Shown here piece after piece: positions 9,462 through 19,454 of a DNA stretch of 64,000 bases (positions are counted from its first letter, which is position 1; each line of letters begins with the position of its first letter). The stretch comes from Nakamurella silvestris (lineage in GTDB: Bacteria; Actinomycetota; Actinomycetes; Mycobacteriales; Nakamurellaceae): the NCBI GenBank assembly GCA_003576535.1, contig QXCQ01000007.1, forward strand, positions 202 through 64,201. The letters are read 5' to 3'. The position numbers and the translations under genes were made by a program. A model generated the notes under the pieces. It had not been told where the DNA came from. It ran no database searches and saw only the letters and a program-made list of their open reading frames with translations.

Positions 9462-9713
9462 GTGGATCCGATCATCACACCGTGCGATGTGGGCAGATGG
9501 GTGAGCATGCATTTCCGCGCGGCGACCGGACACTTCCGCGCCCCGGTCAGTGGTGTGCTCACCGTCGTCCGTTGGCAGCGTGACGCCGAAGGCGGCCTGC
9601 ACGTGCTGATCACACTGGAGGTCGGCCCCCAGGACCTGCGCCACTTCGAGGTGGACCGGTCGATGCTCAGCCGGATCACCGTCAACGGCAGCGACCGTTC
9701 GGTCGGGCCCTGA
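9462..9713 (+). CDS. Hypothetical protein, 83 residues
   Basis: Not recognised. A GTG at 9462 follows GGAGGGGGCGAC, a good ribosome-binding site, which favours it over an upstream ATG. The product looks soluble, with alternating hydrophobic residues suggesting a small beta-rich fold (GVLTVVRW, HVLITLEVG), and contains no signal peptide or membrane segment. It lies between the secreted-peptide gene and a TPR gene on the same strand. Codon use is consistent with a real gene, but the short length keeps confidence moderate. Confidence 0.5.
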   Translation: MDPIITPCDVGRWVSMHFRAATGHFRAPVSGVLTVVRWQRDAEGGLHVLITLEVGPQDLRHFEVDRSMLSRITVNGSDRSVGP

Positions 9714-9781
9714 CGCCGGGTCGCCGGCGGCCGTTCCTCGGTGCCGGTCCGTTGTCGGTGGCTGTTGCCACACTGACGGCC

Positions 9782-10414
9782 ATGTCCTCCGAACACCGGG
9801 AACCAACCGAACCCCAGGAACCAACCGAACCCCACCAAGCGGCCACCGGCGCGGCCTCTACCGCGGACGCGGGGCCCTCCGCAGCAGTGGCACCGACCGA
9901 TCCGATGATGGACCGGATCGCCGTCGCGATGACGGCGGCTCACTCGGGGCGCGGGGCGGAGGCCGCTGATCTCTTCACCGCCCTCTGGGCCGAGGTCGGC
10001 CCCGCCGGGGATGCCCTGTACCGGATGACCATCGCCCATTGGACGGCCGACCTCCAGTCGGACCCGGCCGTCGAGCTCCGCTGGGATCTGCGCGCCCTGG
10101 CCGCGGCCGAGGAGCTCACGGCCGAACGTCTGGCTCAGGCCGGCCTGCCGGTGAATCGGGCGGCCCTGTTCCCGTCCCTGCACCTCAACCTGGGTGAGAC
10201 CTACCGCAAGCTGGGCGATCTCACCCAGGCGCGCAGACATCTGGAACAAGGGTTGGCCGCGGCGGGCGCCCTCGGCGAGGACGGCTACGGCCGCATGATC
10301 GGCAACGGTCTCGCCGCCCTTGCCGGACGGCTGGATACGCACGTGGACCCGGACCGGGTACCCGCAGTATTTACATGGCCCCAGACGCAACAGGACGCCG
10401 TCGGGCCGCGTTGA
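9782..10414 (+). CDS. TPR-like (tetratricopeptide) protein
   Basis: A 210-residue cytoplasmic protein. The first 40 residues are low-complexity, with a REPTEPQEPTEP repeat that is also visible as a short DNA repeat. Residues about 40-200 form paired amphipathic helices; LNLGETYRKLGDLTQARRHL is a clear TPR-type helix pair. ATG 9782 is preferred to the upstream TTG 9752, although neither has a strong ribosome-binding site. TPR proteins mediate protein-protein contacts; the partner is unknown. Similar short TPR proteins are common in actinobacteria. Confidence 0.7.
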   Translation: MSSEHREPTEPQEPTEPHQAATGAASTADAGPSAAVAPTDPMMDRIAVAMTAAHSGRGAEAADLFTALWAEVGPAGDALYRMTIAHWTADLQSDPAVELRWDLRALAAAEELTAERLAQAGLPVNRAALFPSLHLNLGETYRKLGDLTQARRHLEQGLAAAGALGEDGYGRMIGNGLAALAGRLDTHVDPDRVPAVFTWPQTQQDAVGPR

Positions 10415-10462
10415 GAACTCTGCGGGGCCTGTCGTCCCCGCCACCCGGGTCGGGAGGTCCGG

Positions 10463-12364
10463 GTGCCTCACCTTCCGTCGAGGGGATCCTCCGTGGTTCG
10501 GTCACGTCTTCGCCCGCTCGTGCTGCTCTTGTCCGTTCTCCTGCCGATGGTCGTGCTGGTGCCGCCAGCAGGTGCCGACCGGCCCACCGCAGTGGCCGCG
10601 GTACCACCCCCTGCCGTCGCGGAGTTCCCGCCGGAGACGCCCAACAACGATCTCCCCGTGCCCTTTGCCTGGGGTGTCGGCGACCACGGGCAGATCGGTG
10701 ACGGCACCCAGCAACAACGTCCGGCACCGGTCATGTCGATCGGGGGCGGCAAACTGGCGGGCAAGGAGATCTCCGACATCAGCGTCGGAAACGGCCACAC
10801 CTGCGCGGCAGCTGAGGGTGCGGCCTACTGCTGGGGCTGGAACAGCTACGGGGAGCTGGGCACCGAGGACGCGGTTCCTTCGAGTTCGGCGCCCATCAGG
10901 GTCGGCGGACTCCTGACCGGCAGAACCGTCACCGAGGTCAGCGCCGGGGACTCCAACACCTGCGCCGTGGCCGACGGCGCAGCCTACTGCTGGGGCTCGA
11001 ATGACTTCGGGCAACTGGGCGACGGCTCCCAGAAGGACTCCCCGGTTCCGGTGGCGGTGTCCACCGAGGGGCCCCTGGGCTCCCGCTGGGTGACGGCGAT
11101 CAGCGTCTACGGCACCCATGTCTGCGCGGTCGCCTCTGGCCGCGCCTACTGCTGGGGGCGCAACGAGTCCGGACAGCTGGGATCGCTGGTGGCCGAGAAG
11201 TCCGTCCTACCGGTGGCGGTCGACACCTCGGGGGTGCTGGCCGGGAAATCGGTCCAGGCGATCACCACGGGCGCGGCCCATACCTGTGTGGTGGCCGAGG
11301 GCGCCGCCTACTGCTGGGGGCGCAACATCGAGGGGCAGTTGGGCACCGGGAACTACCAGCAGGCGGCCCTGCCCCACGCGGTCTACACCATCGGGGCCCT
11401 GCACGGGCTGACGGTGAAGTCGATCGACGCGGGCCGGGACAACACCTGTGTGGTGGCGGGTACGGGCACCACCCGACGCGCCTACTGCTGGGGGTTCGGC
11501 GAGGACGGGGCGCTGGGCGACAACAACGTGAACACCGTGAATCAGCCGGTGTCGGTCACCTCCCTGGGCAAGCTCGGCACCAAGGACGTCGACTCCGTCA
11601 CCATCGATGAGAAGGGCGGTTGTGTCATCGCCACGGGCCTCGGTTACTGCTGGGGGGACCCGGATCTGACCGGCCGGTTGGGGATGGGGCAGTTGGGCAG
11701 CTCGATGATCCCGGTGCCCGTGTTTTCCGCCGCCCTGCTCAGCGGTCGCACCATGACGAGCATCGACACCGGGGCACAGACGAGCGCGGCCATCGCTGTC
11801 ACCACCCCGAGTTTCGGTGATGTCGGCCTGAAACAACCCTTCGTCGACGACATCACCTGGCTGGCCGGCACCGGCACGGCCGCGGGATACGCGGACGGTA
11901 CCTTTCACCCGACCAGTGCCATCGATCGCCAGGCGATGATGGCCTTCCTGTTCCGATTCGCCAACCCGGGCCAGCCCGATCCGGAATGTACCGGGGACAC
12001 CAGGGTTTTCGACGATGTCGGCGCGGACAACGTGTTCTGCGGTGTCATCGAATGGGCCGCGGACCGCAGCATCACCCTGATCACACCGAACAAACTGTTC
12101 GCGCCCGCTGCTGCGGTGACCCGAGGCGTGATGGCCACGTGGATCCGCCGGACAGAGCATCCGGGCCTTCCGGATGCCGTCTGTGGTGCCGGGCCCCGAC
12201 TCTTCGCCGATGTCACGGCTGCCACCCCGTTCTGCGGGAACATCGAATGGCTCGGCCGGACCGGTATCACCACCGGCTACCCGAACAAGACCTTCCGCAC
12301 CGCGCACGGGGTCCGCCGCGATTCGATGGCGGCGTTTTTCCATCGCTGGGGAACGATCAACTGA
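10463..12364 (+). CDS. Secreted RCC1-repeat protein with SLH-type cell-wall anchor
   Basis: A 633-residue product with an N-terminal signal peptide (Arg-rich, then LVLLLSVLLPMVVLV, cleavage near AGA/DRP). Residues about 65-445 hold six or seven RCC1-type beta-propeller blades, each with the signature YCWGxNxxGQLG and a paired Cys. Residues about 450-632 hold three S-layer-homology-type repeats (FxDV... FCGxIEWLA...GITTGYPNKTFR), the same type that ends the 704-7804 protein, so both are probably held in the wall the same way. GTG 10463 follows GGGAGG; a second in-frame GTG at 10493 follows GAGGGG and gives a more usual signal peptide, so the start is uncertain. Secreted RCC1 proteins have diverse binding roles; the ligand is unknown. 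Confidence 0.85.
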   Translation: MPHLPSRGSSVVRSRLRPLVLLLSVLLPMVVLVPPAGADRPTAVAAVPPPAVAEFPPETPNNDLPVPFAWGVGDHGQIGDGTQQQRPAPVMSIGGGKLAGKEISDISVGNGHTCAAAEGAAYCWGWNSYGELGTEDAVPSSSAPIRVGGLLTGRTVTEVSAGDSNTCAVADGAAYCWGSNDFGQLGDGSQKDSPVPVAVSTEGPLGSRWVTAISVYGTHVCAVASGRAYCWGRNESGQLGSLVAEKSVLPVAVDTSGVLAGKSVQAITTGAAHTCVVAEGAAYCWGRNIEGQLGTGNYQQAALPHAVYTIGALHGLTVKSIDAGRDNTCVVAGTGTTRRAYCWGFGEDGALGDNNVNTVNQPVSVTSLGKLGTKDVDSVTIDEKGGCVIATGLGYCWGDPDLTGRLGMGQLGSSMIPVPVFSAALLSGRTMTSIDTGAQTSAAIAVTTPSFGDVGLKQPFVDDITWLAGTGTAAGYADGTFHPTSAIDRQAMMAFLFRFANPGQPDPECTGDTRVFDDVGADNVFCGVIEWAADRSITLITPNKLFAPAAAVTRGVMATWIRRTEHPGLPDAVCGAGPRLFADVTAATPFCGNIEWLGRTGITTGYPNKTFRTAHGVRRDSMAAFFHRWGTIN

Positions 12365-12380
12365 CACCACCAGCGGAGTC

Positions 12381-12434
12381 GGGTCGGCCGGCAGGCATAG
12401 CCGGCCGACCCAATGACTCCCGGGCTTCGGGAGT
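12381..12434 (+). terminator. Double hairpin after the RCC1 gene
   Basis: Two stems follow the stop codon: a perfect 12-bp stem (12381-12392 with 12400-12411) and a 7-bp stem (12416-12422 with 12428-12434). Together they separate this gene from the convergent HEAT-repeat gene. Confidence 0.65.
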
Positions 12435-12545
12435 GACCACCGGCGGGTGATCAACCCCGGGTGGCCCCGGCCTGGAAGTCGGCCGGCGTACTTGATAAGA
12501 GAACGCAGCGAATCGCGGAAATGTTGAGGCGAATTCGAGAACTTT

Positions 12546-15500
12546 CTATTCGGATCGGACGAAGGTGTTCAGCGCCGCCACCCGGGTCTGCGGGTCCGGG
12601 TGGCGGCGCAGTCGCACCAGCCGACCGACCCACGGGGCCGTCCAACCCAGGTTGTCCCCGGCGACACCAACGATGGTCAGGGCGAACCGACCGGCCCCGC
12701 GGTGATCAGCCACGGCGAGCTCCTCGGCCACCACGGCCAGCCCCGGCTCGATCCCGCGACCCACCACCGCGGACAAGGTGTTGCCCAACAGGCCGGCGGC
12801 CACGGCGATCGCCGCCGGGTCGGCGGCCAGTGCACCCAGTTCCAGCAGCTGGGCGGTGAGTTCCTCGGCGGGTGCGGGCCAATCGATCACGGCGCAGGCC
12901 AGTTCCACCGCCGCGAGTCGCAGGGTGTCGTCAGCTGCCAGCCTTTCGGCGACCTTCCGGCTGCCCGGGCCGAGGGCCCGATTCCGGGAGGCCCGCCCTT
13001 CGAGGATTTCGACCACCCTGATCAGTCGTTGCCGGGCCGGTTGATCCCGTTCCTGGGTCGGCTCGACCGGACCCGAGGCCCCGGACAGGAGATCCACCAC
13101 CCGACCGATGGGCTCGGTGGTGTCGGTAGCGGCGCTCACGGACACCAGGGCCTGCGCGGCCACACCCCAGGTGGCGGTGTCGTCGAGGTCCATCACCCGC
13201 GCCTGGAGGAGTTGGCTGTTGGCGCCGTCATCCCAGTTGCCCCAGCGGCCCAGGGCCGACAGCGCAGCGAGGCGGGTGGACAGGTCCGCCGATCGCGCGA
13301 CCGTCCCGATCAGCCCGGCGAAGCGGCTGCGGTGTGCCGCGGCCAGTCGTCGGGGTTGGTACTCCAACAGCGCCGTGGTCACCGCCGGGTCCTGCGCAGC
13401 CTGCTGCAGCAGGCCCCAGACGCGCTCGTCCTCCAGACACCAGCGACCGGCCGAAACCACCGCCCGACGCACATCCCGGTGTTGACCCGGTGTCATCCAG
13501 ATCCGTTCCAGCACAGCGGCGCAGTCCGGTACACCGTTCTCGGCGAGAATCCGGACCGCCTCCTTGCGGGCGGTGATCTTGGTGCCACCCAGCAGCGGCT
13601 CGAAGGCCGCGGTCAACATACCGGGAGCCAGGAATCGGGCCGCCCGGGTCGCGGCGTACACGGCCACCCGGGCCCGGTCGCCCTGGGCCTCGGCAAGGAG
13701 GGTCGGCAGGGCCGCCGCCGGACTGTCGGTGCGGGACAAGGCGGCCAGGGCCGCCTCTGCGATCGGTATGTCCTGGTCGTGGGCCAAGGGAACGAGAGTG
13801 TCCAGGACATCGGTCAGATGTGCGAGTTGGTGGATCGCCCTGATGCGCTCCCAGGTGGTCACCGCGGGCAGGCGGGTGAGATCGGTCAACAGGCCCCGGT
13901 ACTGCGCCTGCTGAGCCGGGGTCCAACGTCTCACCGATCGACCGAAGATCGGGACGAATCGTGCCTGCGCCGACAGGAAGCGGCCCGAGGGTGGCTGATC
14001 GAGCACCAGGCCGAGCAGGTCGGTGCGCTGCGTACCGACGGCTGCGAGCACCCGCTCCACGGTGATGGTGGAGCTGTCCTGACGGAGCACCCGCTCGACC
14101 CGGTCGGCGCGTGTGTGCGGGTCGGCCAGCCACCACCGCACCGCCTGCTCGACGACGTTGTCGTCACTCGCCGAACAGGCCGCCTCCAGCGCCTCCTGCA
14201 GGCCGACGAGCTTCCAGGCGCGCCGGCCCAGGGCAGCGGCGAGATCCAGCGCGATCCCGAACAACCCGCGCCGTGCGTCGAGGGCGACCCGCCCGGCGAG
14301 GGCGTCGAAGAGGGTCGATTCCCCACCGGCAGGGAGGGTGCGGAGCAGGTCGGGGAAGGTGATCGTGCGGTACCCCGCGCCGAGGAGCTCCCAGAGGCGG
14401 ATCACCGTCGCGGTGAGATCCGGTTGTCCTGCCAGCGCGCTCTGGACCAGCATCCGGCCGAGGAGTGTTTGCACGTCACGCCGGGTGGCCCAGGAACAAT
14501 CGCGGGCGAGCAGGGTGTGGGTGACGAGCTGTTCGAGCAGGGGCGCCGCCCCCGATCCGAACAAGCCAGGGGGCACCGCTGCCAGTGCGAGGACCACCTG
14601 CTGCCGGACGAGGTCCTGTTCGTTCCGCAGCCGGGTCAGCGACCTCAACATCTCCTCGAAGGCCGTCGGCTCGCCGGTTCCTGCGGCGGCCCCGATCAGC
14701 AACCGGTACCCGGTGGCCCGATCGGCGACCAGGGGTCGGGTGGTGCATTCCTGCAGCCTGACCCTGGCCTCGGCCCACGGCAGGCGTGCGGTCAGCTCGA
14801 GGGTGGTGCGGGGGTCGTCGGTTCCGCTGCGCAGGCCGAGCAGCCGGTTCGCCTGAACGCCGCGCCCGGCCGGGGTGAGGAGATCGAGCACCGCGGTCGA
14901 CAGGCCCGCCTGGTCAAGGTCTCGTTCACCCAGGAAGGCATGGAACACCCGGGATCGGCGTGGGGCCGGCAGCGCTCGTAGCAGGGAGCGCAGGCCCGGT
15001 TCACCCACCCGATGGGCCAGCTCGACCAGCGTCCCGTCGGGCAGCGGGCGCAGGGCGCGCCAGAGCTTCCGCCCGGCCGGCGGCCGGCCGACGGACCGCG
15101 GGTGCAACAGCAACCGGGCGACGCGTCCGGGGTCATGTCGGGCCAGGACGGTGAGGGCCTGGTCACTACCGACCGGCAGGTCGCCCTCACCGTGTTCCAG
15201 CAGCCCGAGGAAGGCTGCCGGGGCGCCCTCGGCAAAAGCCAGGTGCGCCGGTATCCACGTGGCCCAGACACTGTCCCAGCTCCCCCGGGGCGTCGAGTCG
15301 AGGACCGCGCGCAGGTGCTCGAGCACCACCTCCGGGTGGCGGCGGGCCAGGCCCCCCTGTCCGGCGAGCGCATGAGCCAGTCGCGGCAGCCAGGCGCGCA
15401 CGGTGTCCGCCGAACACGGTGCGAGCAGAGCTGCGGCCTCCTGAGCCCCGAATCGGGTGTGCACGACGGGGAGCAGGAACTCGGCCGAGTCCTGTCGTCC

Positions 15501-15863
15501 GCCGCGGCGCAGGACCCGGTAGGTGAGGGCCCGCCACTCCCGCGGCAGGTCCGGCAGCTGCTCGCCCAGGAGGATGTCATCGACCGCGCCGATGCGGACC
15601 AGTTCGGCCCAGGCCCGAAGGGCGGCACGGGTGTCCGTCGAGCGCATCCGGTGCAGAAGGTACGGTCGCCACCCGGTGATCACGGCGATGTCCTGTGCGA
15701 TCCCCTGAGCCCAGGGCCCCGAACGGTCGAGCTCGGTCAGGAGCAGGTCGAGGGTGTCGTCCGGGGTGGCCGCCAGGGCAACCTCGCGTACCCGGCGCTG
15801 CCGGTCGAGGTAGGACATCGGTCCGAGGGCGTCGAGGAGCTGTTTCGCCGAGGTGCTGGTCAC
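12546..15863 (-). CDS. Large HEAT-repeat-like helical protein
   Basis: A 1105-residue protein with no signal peptide or membrane segment, made almost entirely of short Leu/Ala-rich helices in the pattern of HEAT/ARM repeats (for example the segments ending RLAALSALGRWG and TRVAALNTF). The GTG at 15863 is chosen because GGAGGGATCC precedes it; upstream sequence in frame is Arg/Pro-rich and unlike protein. No catalytic motif is visible. HEAT proteins act as scaffolds or adaptors. It is divergent from the SulP permease gene and convergent with the RCC1 gene, so the neighbours give no clue. Function unknown. Confidence 0.8.
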   Translation of the reverse strand: MTSTSAKQLLDALGPMSYLDRQRRVREVALAATPDDTLDLLLTELDRSGPWAQGIAQDIAVITGWRPYLLHRMRSTDTRAALRAWAELVRIGAVDDILLGEQLPDLPREWRALTYRVLRRGGRQDSAEFLLPVVHTRFGAQEAAALLAPCSADTVRAWLPRLAHALAGQGGLARRHPEVVLEHLRAVLDSTPRGSWDSVWATWIPAHLAFAEGAPAAFLGLLEHGEGDLPVGSDQALTVLARHDPGRVARLLLHPRSVGRPPAGRKLWRALRPLPDGTLVELAHRVGEPGLRSLLRALPAPRRSRVFHAFLGERDLDQAGLSTAVLDLLTPAGRGVQANRLLGLRSGTDDPRTTLELTARLPWAEARVRLQECTTRPLVADRATGYRLLIGAAAGTGEPTAFEEMLRSLTRLRNEQDLVRQQVVLALAAVPPGLFGSGAAPLLEQLVTHTLLARDCSWATRRDVQTLLGRMLVQSALAGQPDLTATVIRLWELLGAGYRTITFPDLLRTLPAGGESTLFDALAGRVALDARRGLFGIALDLAAALGRRAWKLVGLQEALEAACSASDDNVVEQAVRWWLADPHTRADRVERVLRQDSSTITVERVLAAVGTQRTDLLGLVLDQPPSGRFLSAQARFVPIFGRSVRRWTPAQQAQYRGLLTDLTRLPAVTTWERIRAIHQLAHLTDVLDTLVPLAHDQDIPIAEAALAALSRTDSPAAALPTLLAEAQGDRARVAVYAATRAARFLAPGMLTAAFEPLLGGTKITARKEAVRILAENGVPDCAAVLERIWMTPGQHRDVRRAVVSAGRWCLEDERVWGLLQQAAQDPAVTTALLEYQPRRLAAAHRSRFAGLIGTVARSADLSTRLAALSALGRWGNWDDGANSQLLQARVMDLDDTATWGVAAQALVSVSAATDTTEPIGRVVDLLSGASGPVEPTQERDQPARQRLIRVVEILEGRASRNRALGPGSRKVAERLAADDTLRLAAVELACAVIDWPAPAEELTAQLLELGALAADPAAIAVAAGLLGNTLSAVVGRGIEPGLAVVAEELAVADHRGAGRFALTIVGVAGDNLGWTAPWVGRLVRLRRHPDPQTRVAALNTFVRSE

Positions 15864-16015
15864 ACGGATCCCTCCGAACGGGGGCCCCTTGCGGACACCG
15901 GGCCCAGTCGTACCGGGAAGTATCGCCCACCCCGGTTGACCCGGCCCCCTGCCACACCCATCCACAGCCGACACATGACGGGAACGGGAAGGTCGCCGGA
16001 GTAGAGTGCGATCAG

Positions 16016-17512
16016 GTGTCCACCTCACCGTTCGCCGCCGTGCGTCCCCGGTTCACCCGTCCCGCCTGGCTCTCCCCGAGGGTGTTCCGGACCGAGGCCC
16101 TGGCCGGGTTGGTCGTCGGACTGGCCCTGATCCCGGAAGCGATCTCCTTCTCCATCATCGCCGGCGTCGACCCGCGGGTGGGCCTGTTCGCCTCGTTCAC
16201 CATGGCCGTCTCGATCGCCTTCCTGGGCGGCAGACCCGCCATGATCTCGGCCGCCACCGGTGCCGTCGCCCTGGTCATCGCCCCGGTGATGAAGCAGTAC
16301 GGCCTCGGCTATCTCGTGGCCACGGTCATCCTCGGCGGGGTGATCCAGGTGCTGCTGGCCGTCCTCGGGGTGGCCCGGCTGATGAAGTTCATCCCGCGCA
16401 GCGTGATGGTCGGATTCGTCAACGCCCTGGCGATCCTGATCTTCGTCGCCCAGCTCCCCCACCTGACCCACGTGCCGTTCCTGGTCTACGTGCTGGTCGC
16501 CGCTGGTCTCGGAATCATCTACCTGCTGCCGCGCGCCACCACCGCGGTGCCGTCCTCCCTGGTGGCCATCGTGGTGCTGACGATCCTCGCCGTCGCCGCC
16601 CACCTGCAGGTCCCGACGGTCGGTGACGAGGGTGCGCTGCCCGACAGCCTGCCCTCGTTCCTGGTCCCCGACGTCCCCTTCACCGTCGAGACCCTGCGGA
16701 TCATCGCCCCGTTCGCCGTCGGGATGGCCCTGGTCGGGCTGCTGGAGTCCTTGTTGACCGCGAAACTGGTCGACGATCTGACCGACACCGTTTCGAACAA
16801 GACCCGGGAGTCCTGGGGTCAGGGCGTGGCGAACATCATCACCGGGTTCACCGGTGGGATGGGCGGTTGCGCGATGATCGGCCAGACGATGATCAACGTG
16901 AAATCGGGTGCGCGCACCCGGCTGTCCACCTTCCTGGCCGGTGTCTTCCTGCTGATCCTGGTGGTCGTGCTCGGCGACACCGTGGCGAAGATCCCGATGG
17001 CGGCCCTGGTCGCGGTGATGATCATGGTCTGCATCGCCACCTTCGACTGGCGATCGATCACTCCCGCCACCCTGCGCCGGATGCCGCTGAGCGAGACCGC
17101 CGTGATGGTGGTGACGGTGGCCGTCACCGTTGCCACCCACAACCTGGCCTTCGGGGTGATCGCCGGGGTCCTGGTGGCACTGATGTTGTTCGCCCGTCGG
17201 GTGGCCCATCTGGTGACGGTGACGAAACTGCCGGGCACGGACCCGGGGCGGACCACCTACACGGTGTCCGGCGAACTCTTCTTCGCTTCCTCCAACGACC
17301 TTTACAGCCAGTTCGACTACACCGACCCGGCCGAGGAGATCACCATCGACCTGACCGGCGCACACGTCTGGGACGCCTCGACGGTCGCTGCCCTGGACGC
17401 GGTGACCGCCAAGTACGGCAGGCACGGAGCGAGGGTGACCATCACCGGGCTGGACGAACACAGCGCCGCCCGGCACCAGCGGCTCAGCGGCAGACTGGGC
17501 GGCGAGGGCTGA
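16016..17512 (+). CDS. SulP-family anion permease with STAS domain
   Basis: A 498-residue inner-membrane transporter of the SLC26/SulP family. Residues about 25-385 contain the multi-helix transport domain, starting with the conserved [20 protein letters not shown] segment and including the [19 protein letters not shown] motif. A C-terminal STAS domain occupies about 400-490. SulP proteins carry sulfate, bicarbonate or dicarboxylates; the sequence alone does not settle which. The GTG at 16016 gives a short cytosolic lead; the ribosome-binding site is weak. It appears monocistronic and is convergent with the ABC exporter genes, with only 23 bases between stops. Confidence 0.88.
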   Translation: MSTSPFAAVRPRFTRPAWLSPRVFRTEALAGLVVGLALIPEAISFSIIAGVDPRVGLFASFTMAVSIAFLGGRPAMISAATGAVALVIAPVMKQYGLGYLVATVILGGVIQVLLAVLGVARLMKFIPRSVMVGFVNALAILIFVAQLPHLTHVPFLVYVLVAAGLGIIYLLPRATTAVPSSLVAIVVLTILAVAAHLQVPTVGDEGALPDSLPSFLVPDVPFTVETLRIIAPFAVGMALVGLLESLLTAKLVDDLTDTVSNKTRESWGQGVANIITGFTGGMGGCAMIGQTMINVKSGARTRLSTFLAGVFLLILVVVLGDTVAKIPMAALVAVMIMVCIATFDWRSITPATLRRMPLSETAVMVVTVAVTVATHNLAFGVIAGVLVALMLFARRVAHLVTVTKLPGTDPGRTTYTVSGELFFASSNDLYSQFDYTDPAEEITIDLTGAHVWDASTVAALDAVTAKYGRHGARVTITGLDEHSAARHQRLSGRLGGEG

Positions 17513-17535
17513 ACCTGCCCGCCCTGACGCGGGTC

Positions 17536-18405
17536 TCAGGCATCGGTGGTTCTCATCCGCCAGGCCGCCCCGACCAGCAGCAGTCCCACCCATCCGGCCA
17601 GGACGGCGGCACCCGCTGCGGGCGCGAGCAGGGTGTCCGAACCGGAGACCGTCATCAGGGCACTGCCGGCGTTGCTCGGCAGGTACGGGGTGATCGCGGT
17701 CGACCAGTCGCCCGGCAGGATCGCCACCAGCAGCTGCGGGATGATCAACAGGGTGGCGAACAGGACGGCGACGGAACCGGCCGTGTGCCGGAGCAGCGCC
17801 CCGACCGCCACCCCGAGCACCGAGATCACGCCGAGGTACAGCGCGGCCCCGAGCACCGCCCGGACGACACCGGGGTCGCCGAGATCCACCCCGCTGCCCA
17901 GGACGCTCTGTCCGACGAGGAAGGCGACCACGGCGGCGATCAGCGAACCGGCCGTGACCACCACCGCCACCACGATCGCCTTCGCCCAGAGCAGCGGCAA
18001 TCGCGTGGGCACAGCGGCGAAGTAGGCCCGGATCATGCCGGTGCCGTACTCGTTGGTGACGGCCAGCACGCCGATGACGGCCACGATCAACTGGGCCAGC
18101 AGGACACCGGAGAGGCTGATCGCCGTGGGGTCGGTCGCGCTGCCGAATCCACCCGCATGCCGGGGGCCTTCGGGTGCGGTGATGTCCCCCGCGCTCACCG
18201 CAGCGGCCAGGGCTCCGAGGCCGATGACGGCGACCAGCGCCGCGAAGCAGGTCATCCGGGTGGATCGGACCGTACGCAGTTTGATCCATTCCGCCCGCAG
18301 GATCCCGCGGAAGGTCAGGGCCAGGACGGACGGTCGCGGGGCGGGTCCGTCCGCGGGGCCGGGAGCATCGACGGCGGCCAACTCGTCGGACAGGATGCTG
18401 CTCAT
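17536..18405 (-). CDS. ABC-2-type exporter permease
   Basis: A 289-residue membrane subunit with about six hydrophobic segments. It starts with a cytosolic lead followed by the EWIKLRTVRSTR motif typical of actinobacterial ABC-2 permeases, then a first helix and later NEYGTGMIRA, a conserved loop in this family. It overlaps the ATPase gene by four bases (ATGA), so the two form an exporter pair. The substrate is not predictable; relatives export antibiotics, lipids or unknown metabolites. The upstream two-component system on the same strand suggests regulated expression. Confidence 0.87.
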   Translation of the reverse strand: MSSILSDELAAVDAPGPADGPAPRPSVLALTFRGILRAEWIKLRTVRSTRMTCFAALVAVIGLGALAAAVSAGDITAPEGPRHAGGFGSATDPTAISLSGVLLAQLIVAVIGVLAVTNEYGTGMIRAYFAAVPTRLPLLWAKAIVVAVVVTAGSLIAAVVAFLVGQSVLGSGVDLGDPGVVRAVLGAALYLGVISVLGVAVGALLRHTAGSVAVLFATLLIIPQLLVAILPGDWSTAITPYLPSNAGSALMTVSGSDTLLAPAAGAAVLAGWVGLLLVGAAWRMRTTDA

Positions 18406-19325
18406 GCCGCCACCGTCCTCGTCGACACCTCGGTGGGGGCGTACTGCACCGAGTCGTGGGTCAGGTCGATGAACGCCTGCTCCAACGAGATGCTGTGCGG
18501 GGTCAGGGTGTGCAACATGATCCCGCCGTCGAAGGCGCGGCGGCCGATCTCCTCGACCGGCAGGCCGGTCACCTCCAGCTGGTCGGTGGACACCGAGGTC
18601 ACCGTGATCCCCCTGTCGATCAGCAGCGCGGCGAGGTCGCCGGCCCGCGGACTGCGGACCGTGACCCGGTCGGAGGTACCGGTCAGCTCCGACACGGGGA
18701 GGTCGGCGATCAGCCGTCCGCGCCCGACGATGACCAGATGTTCTGCCGTCAGGGCCATCTCGCTGATCAGGTGGGAGGAGACGAAGACGGTGCGACCCTC
18801 CCGCGCCAGCCCCTGGAGCAGTTCGCGGATCCAGACGATTCCCTCCGGATCCAGGCCGTTCGCCGGCTCGTCGAGCATCACCACCTCGGGGTCGGCGAGC
18901 AGCGCGCCGGCGATCCCGAGCCGCTGTCCCATCCCCAGGGAGAACGCCCCGGCCCGTTGGCGGGCGACGGAGGTCAGACCGACGATGTCCAACACCTCGT
19001 CCACCCGGCGGGTCGGCACACCGGTGGTCGCCGCCAACGCCAGCAGGTGGTTGCGGGCGGACCTGCCCGGGTGGACCGCCCTGGCTTCGAGCAGGCTCCC
19101 GATCTCGTGCAGCGGCGCGGCCTGATCGACGAACCGGCGACCGTTCACGGTGATCCGACCCGCCGTCGGCCGGTCCAGGCCGAGGATCATCCGCATGGTG
19201 GTGGACTTGCCGGCTCCGTTGGGGCCGAGGAAACCCGTCACCAGCCCGGGCCGCACCTGGAAACTCAGGTCGTCGACGGCGGTGACCCGGCCGAACCTCT
19301 TGGTGAGATGTTCGACGACGATCAT
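18402..19325 (-). CDS. ABC exporter ATP-binding protein (DrrA-like)
   Basis: A 307-residue nucleotide-binding subunit. Walker A GPNGAGKST, signature FSLGMGQRL and Walker B VVMLDEPANGLDPEG are intact, followed by the H-loop SSHLISEM. After the ATPase core it has the C-terminal extension of about 90 residues seen in DrrA/CcmA-type exporters. The ATG at 19325 (MIVVEHLTKRFG) starts directly at the domain; a longer form is less likely. It powers the adjacent permease. Confidence 0.92.
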   Translation of the reverse strand: MIVVEHLTKRFGRVTAVDDLSFQVRPGLVTGFLGPNGAGKSTTMRMILGLDRPTAGRITVNGRRFVDQAAPLHEIGSLLEARAVHPGRSARNHLLALAATTGVPTRRVDEVLDIVGLTSVARQRAGAFSLGMGQRLGIAGALLADPEVVMLDEPANGLDPEGIVWIRELLQGLAREGRTVFVSSHLISEMALTAEHLVIVGRGRLIADLPVSELTGTSDRVTVRSPRAGDLAALLIDRGITVTSVSTDQLEVTGLPVEEIGRRAFDGGIMLHTLTPHSISLEQAFIDLTHDSVQYAPTEVSTRTVAA

Positions 19326-19454
19326 GACGGGAGTACGCGGCTTTCCATGACACCGATGATGCCGGGGACCGGCGTCCGGCCGCATCGTGCGCGGGCGGTC
19401 AATCCCGCTACCGCGAGCGCAGTACCACCCGGTCGCTGACCCGTTACCGGGTTC

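Noticed and set aside
12600-14981. Long plus-strand reading frame opposite the HEAT-repeat gene
   Set aside because: The product is Gly/Gln/Arg-rich and without recognisable pattern; the minus-strand protein shows regular helical repeats and a good start site.
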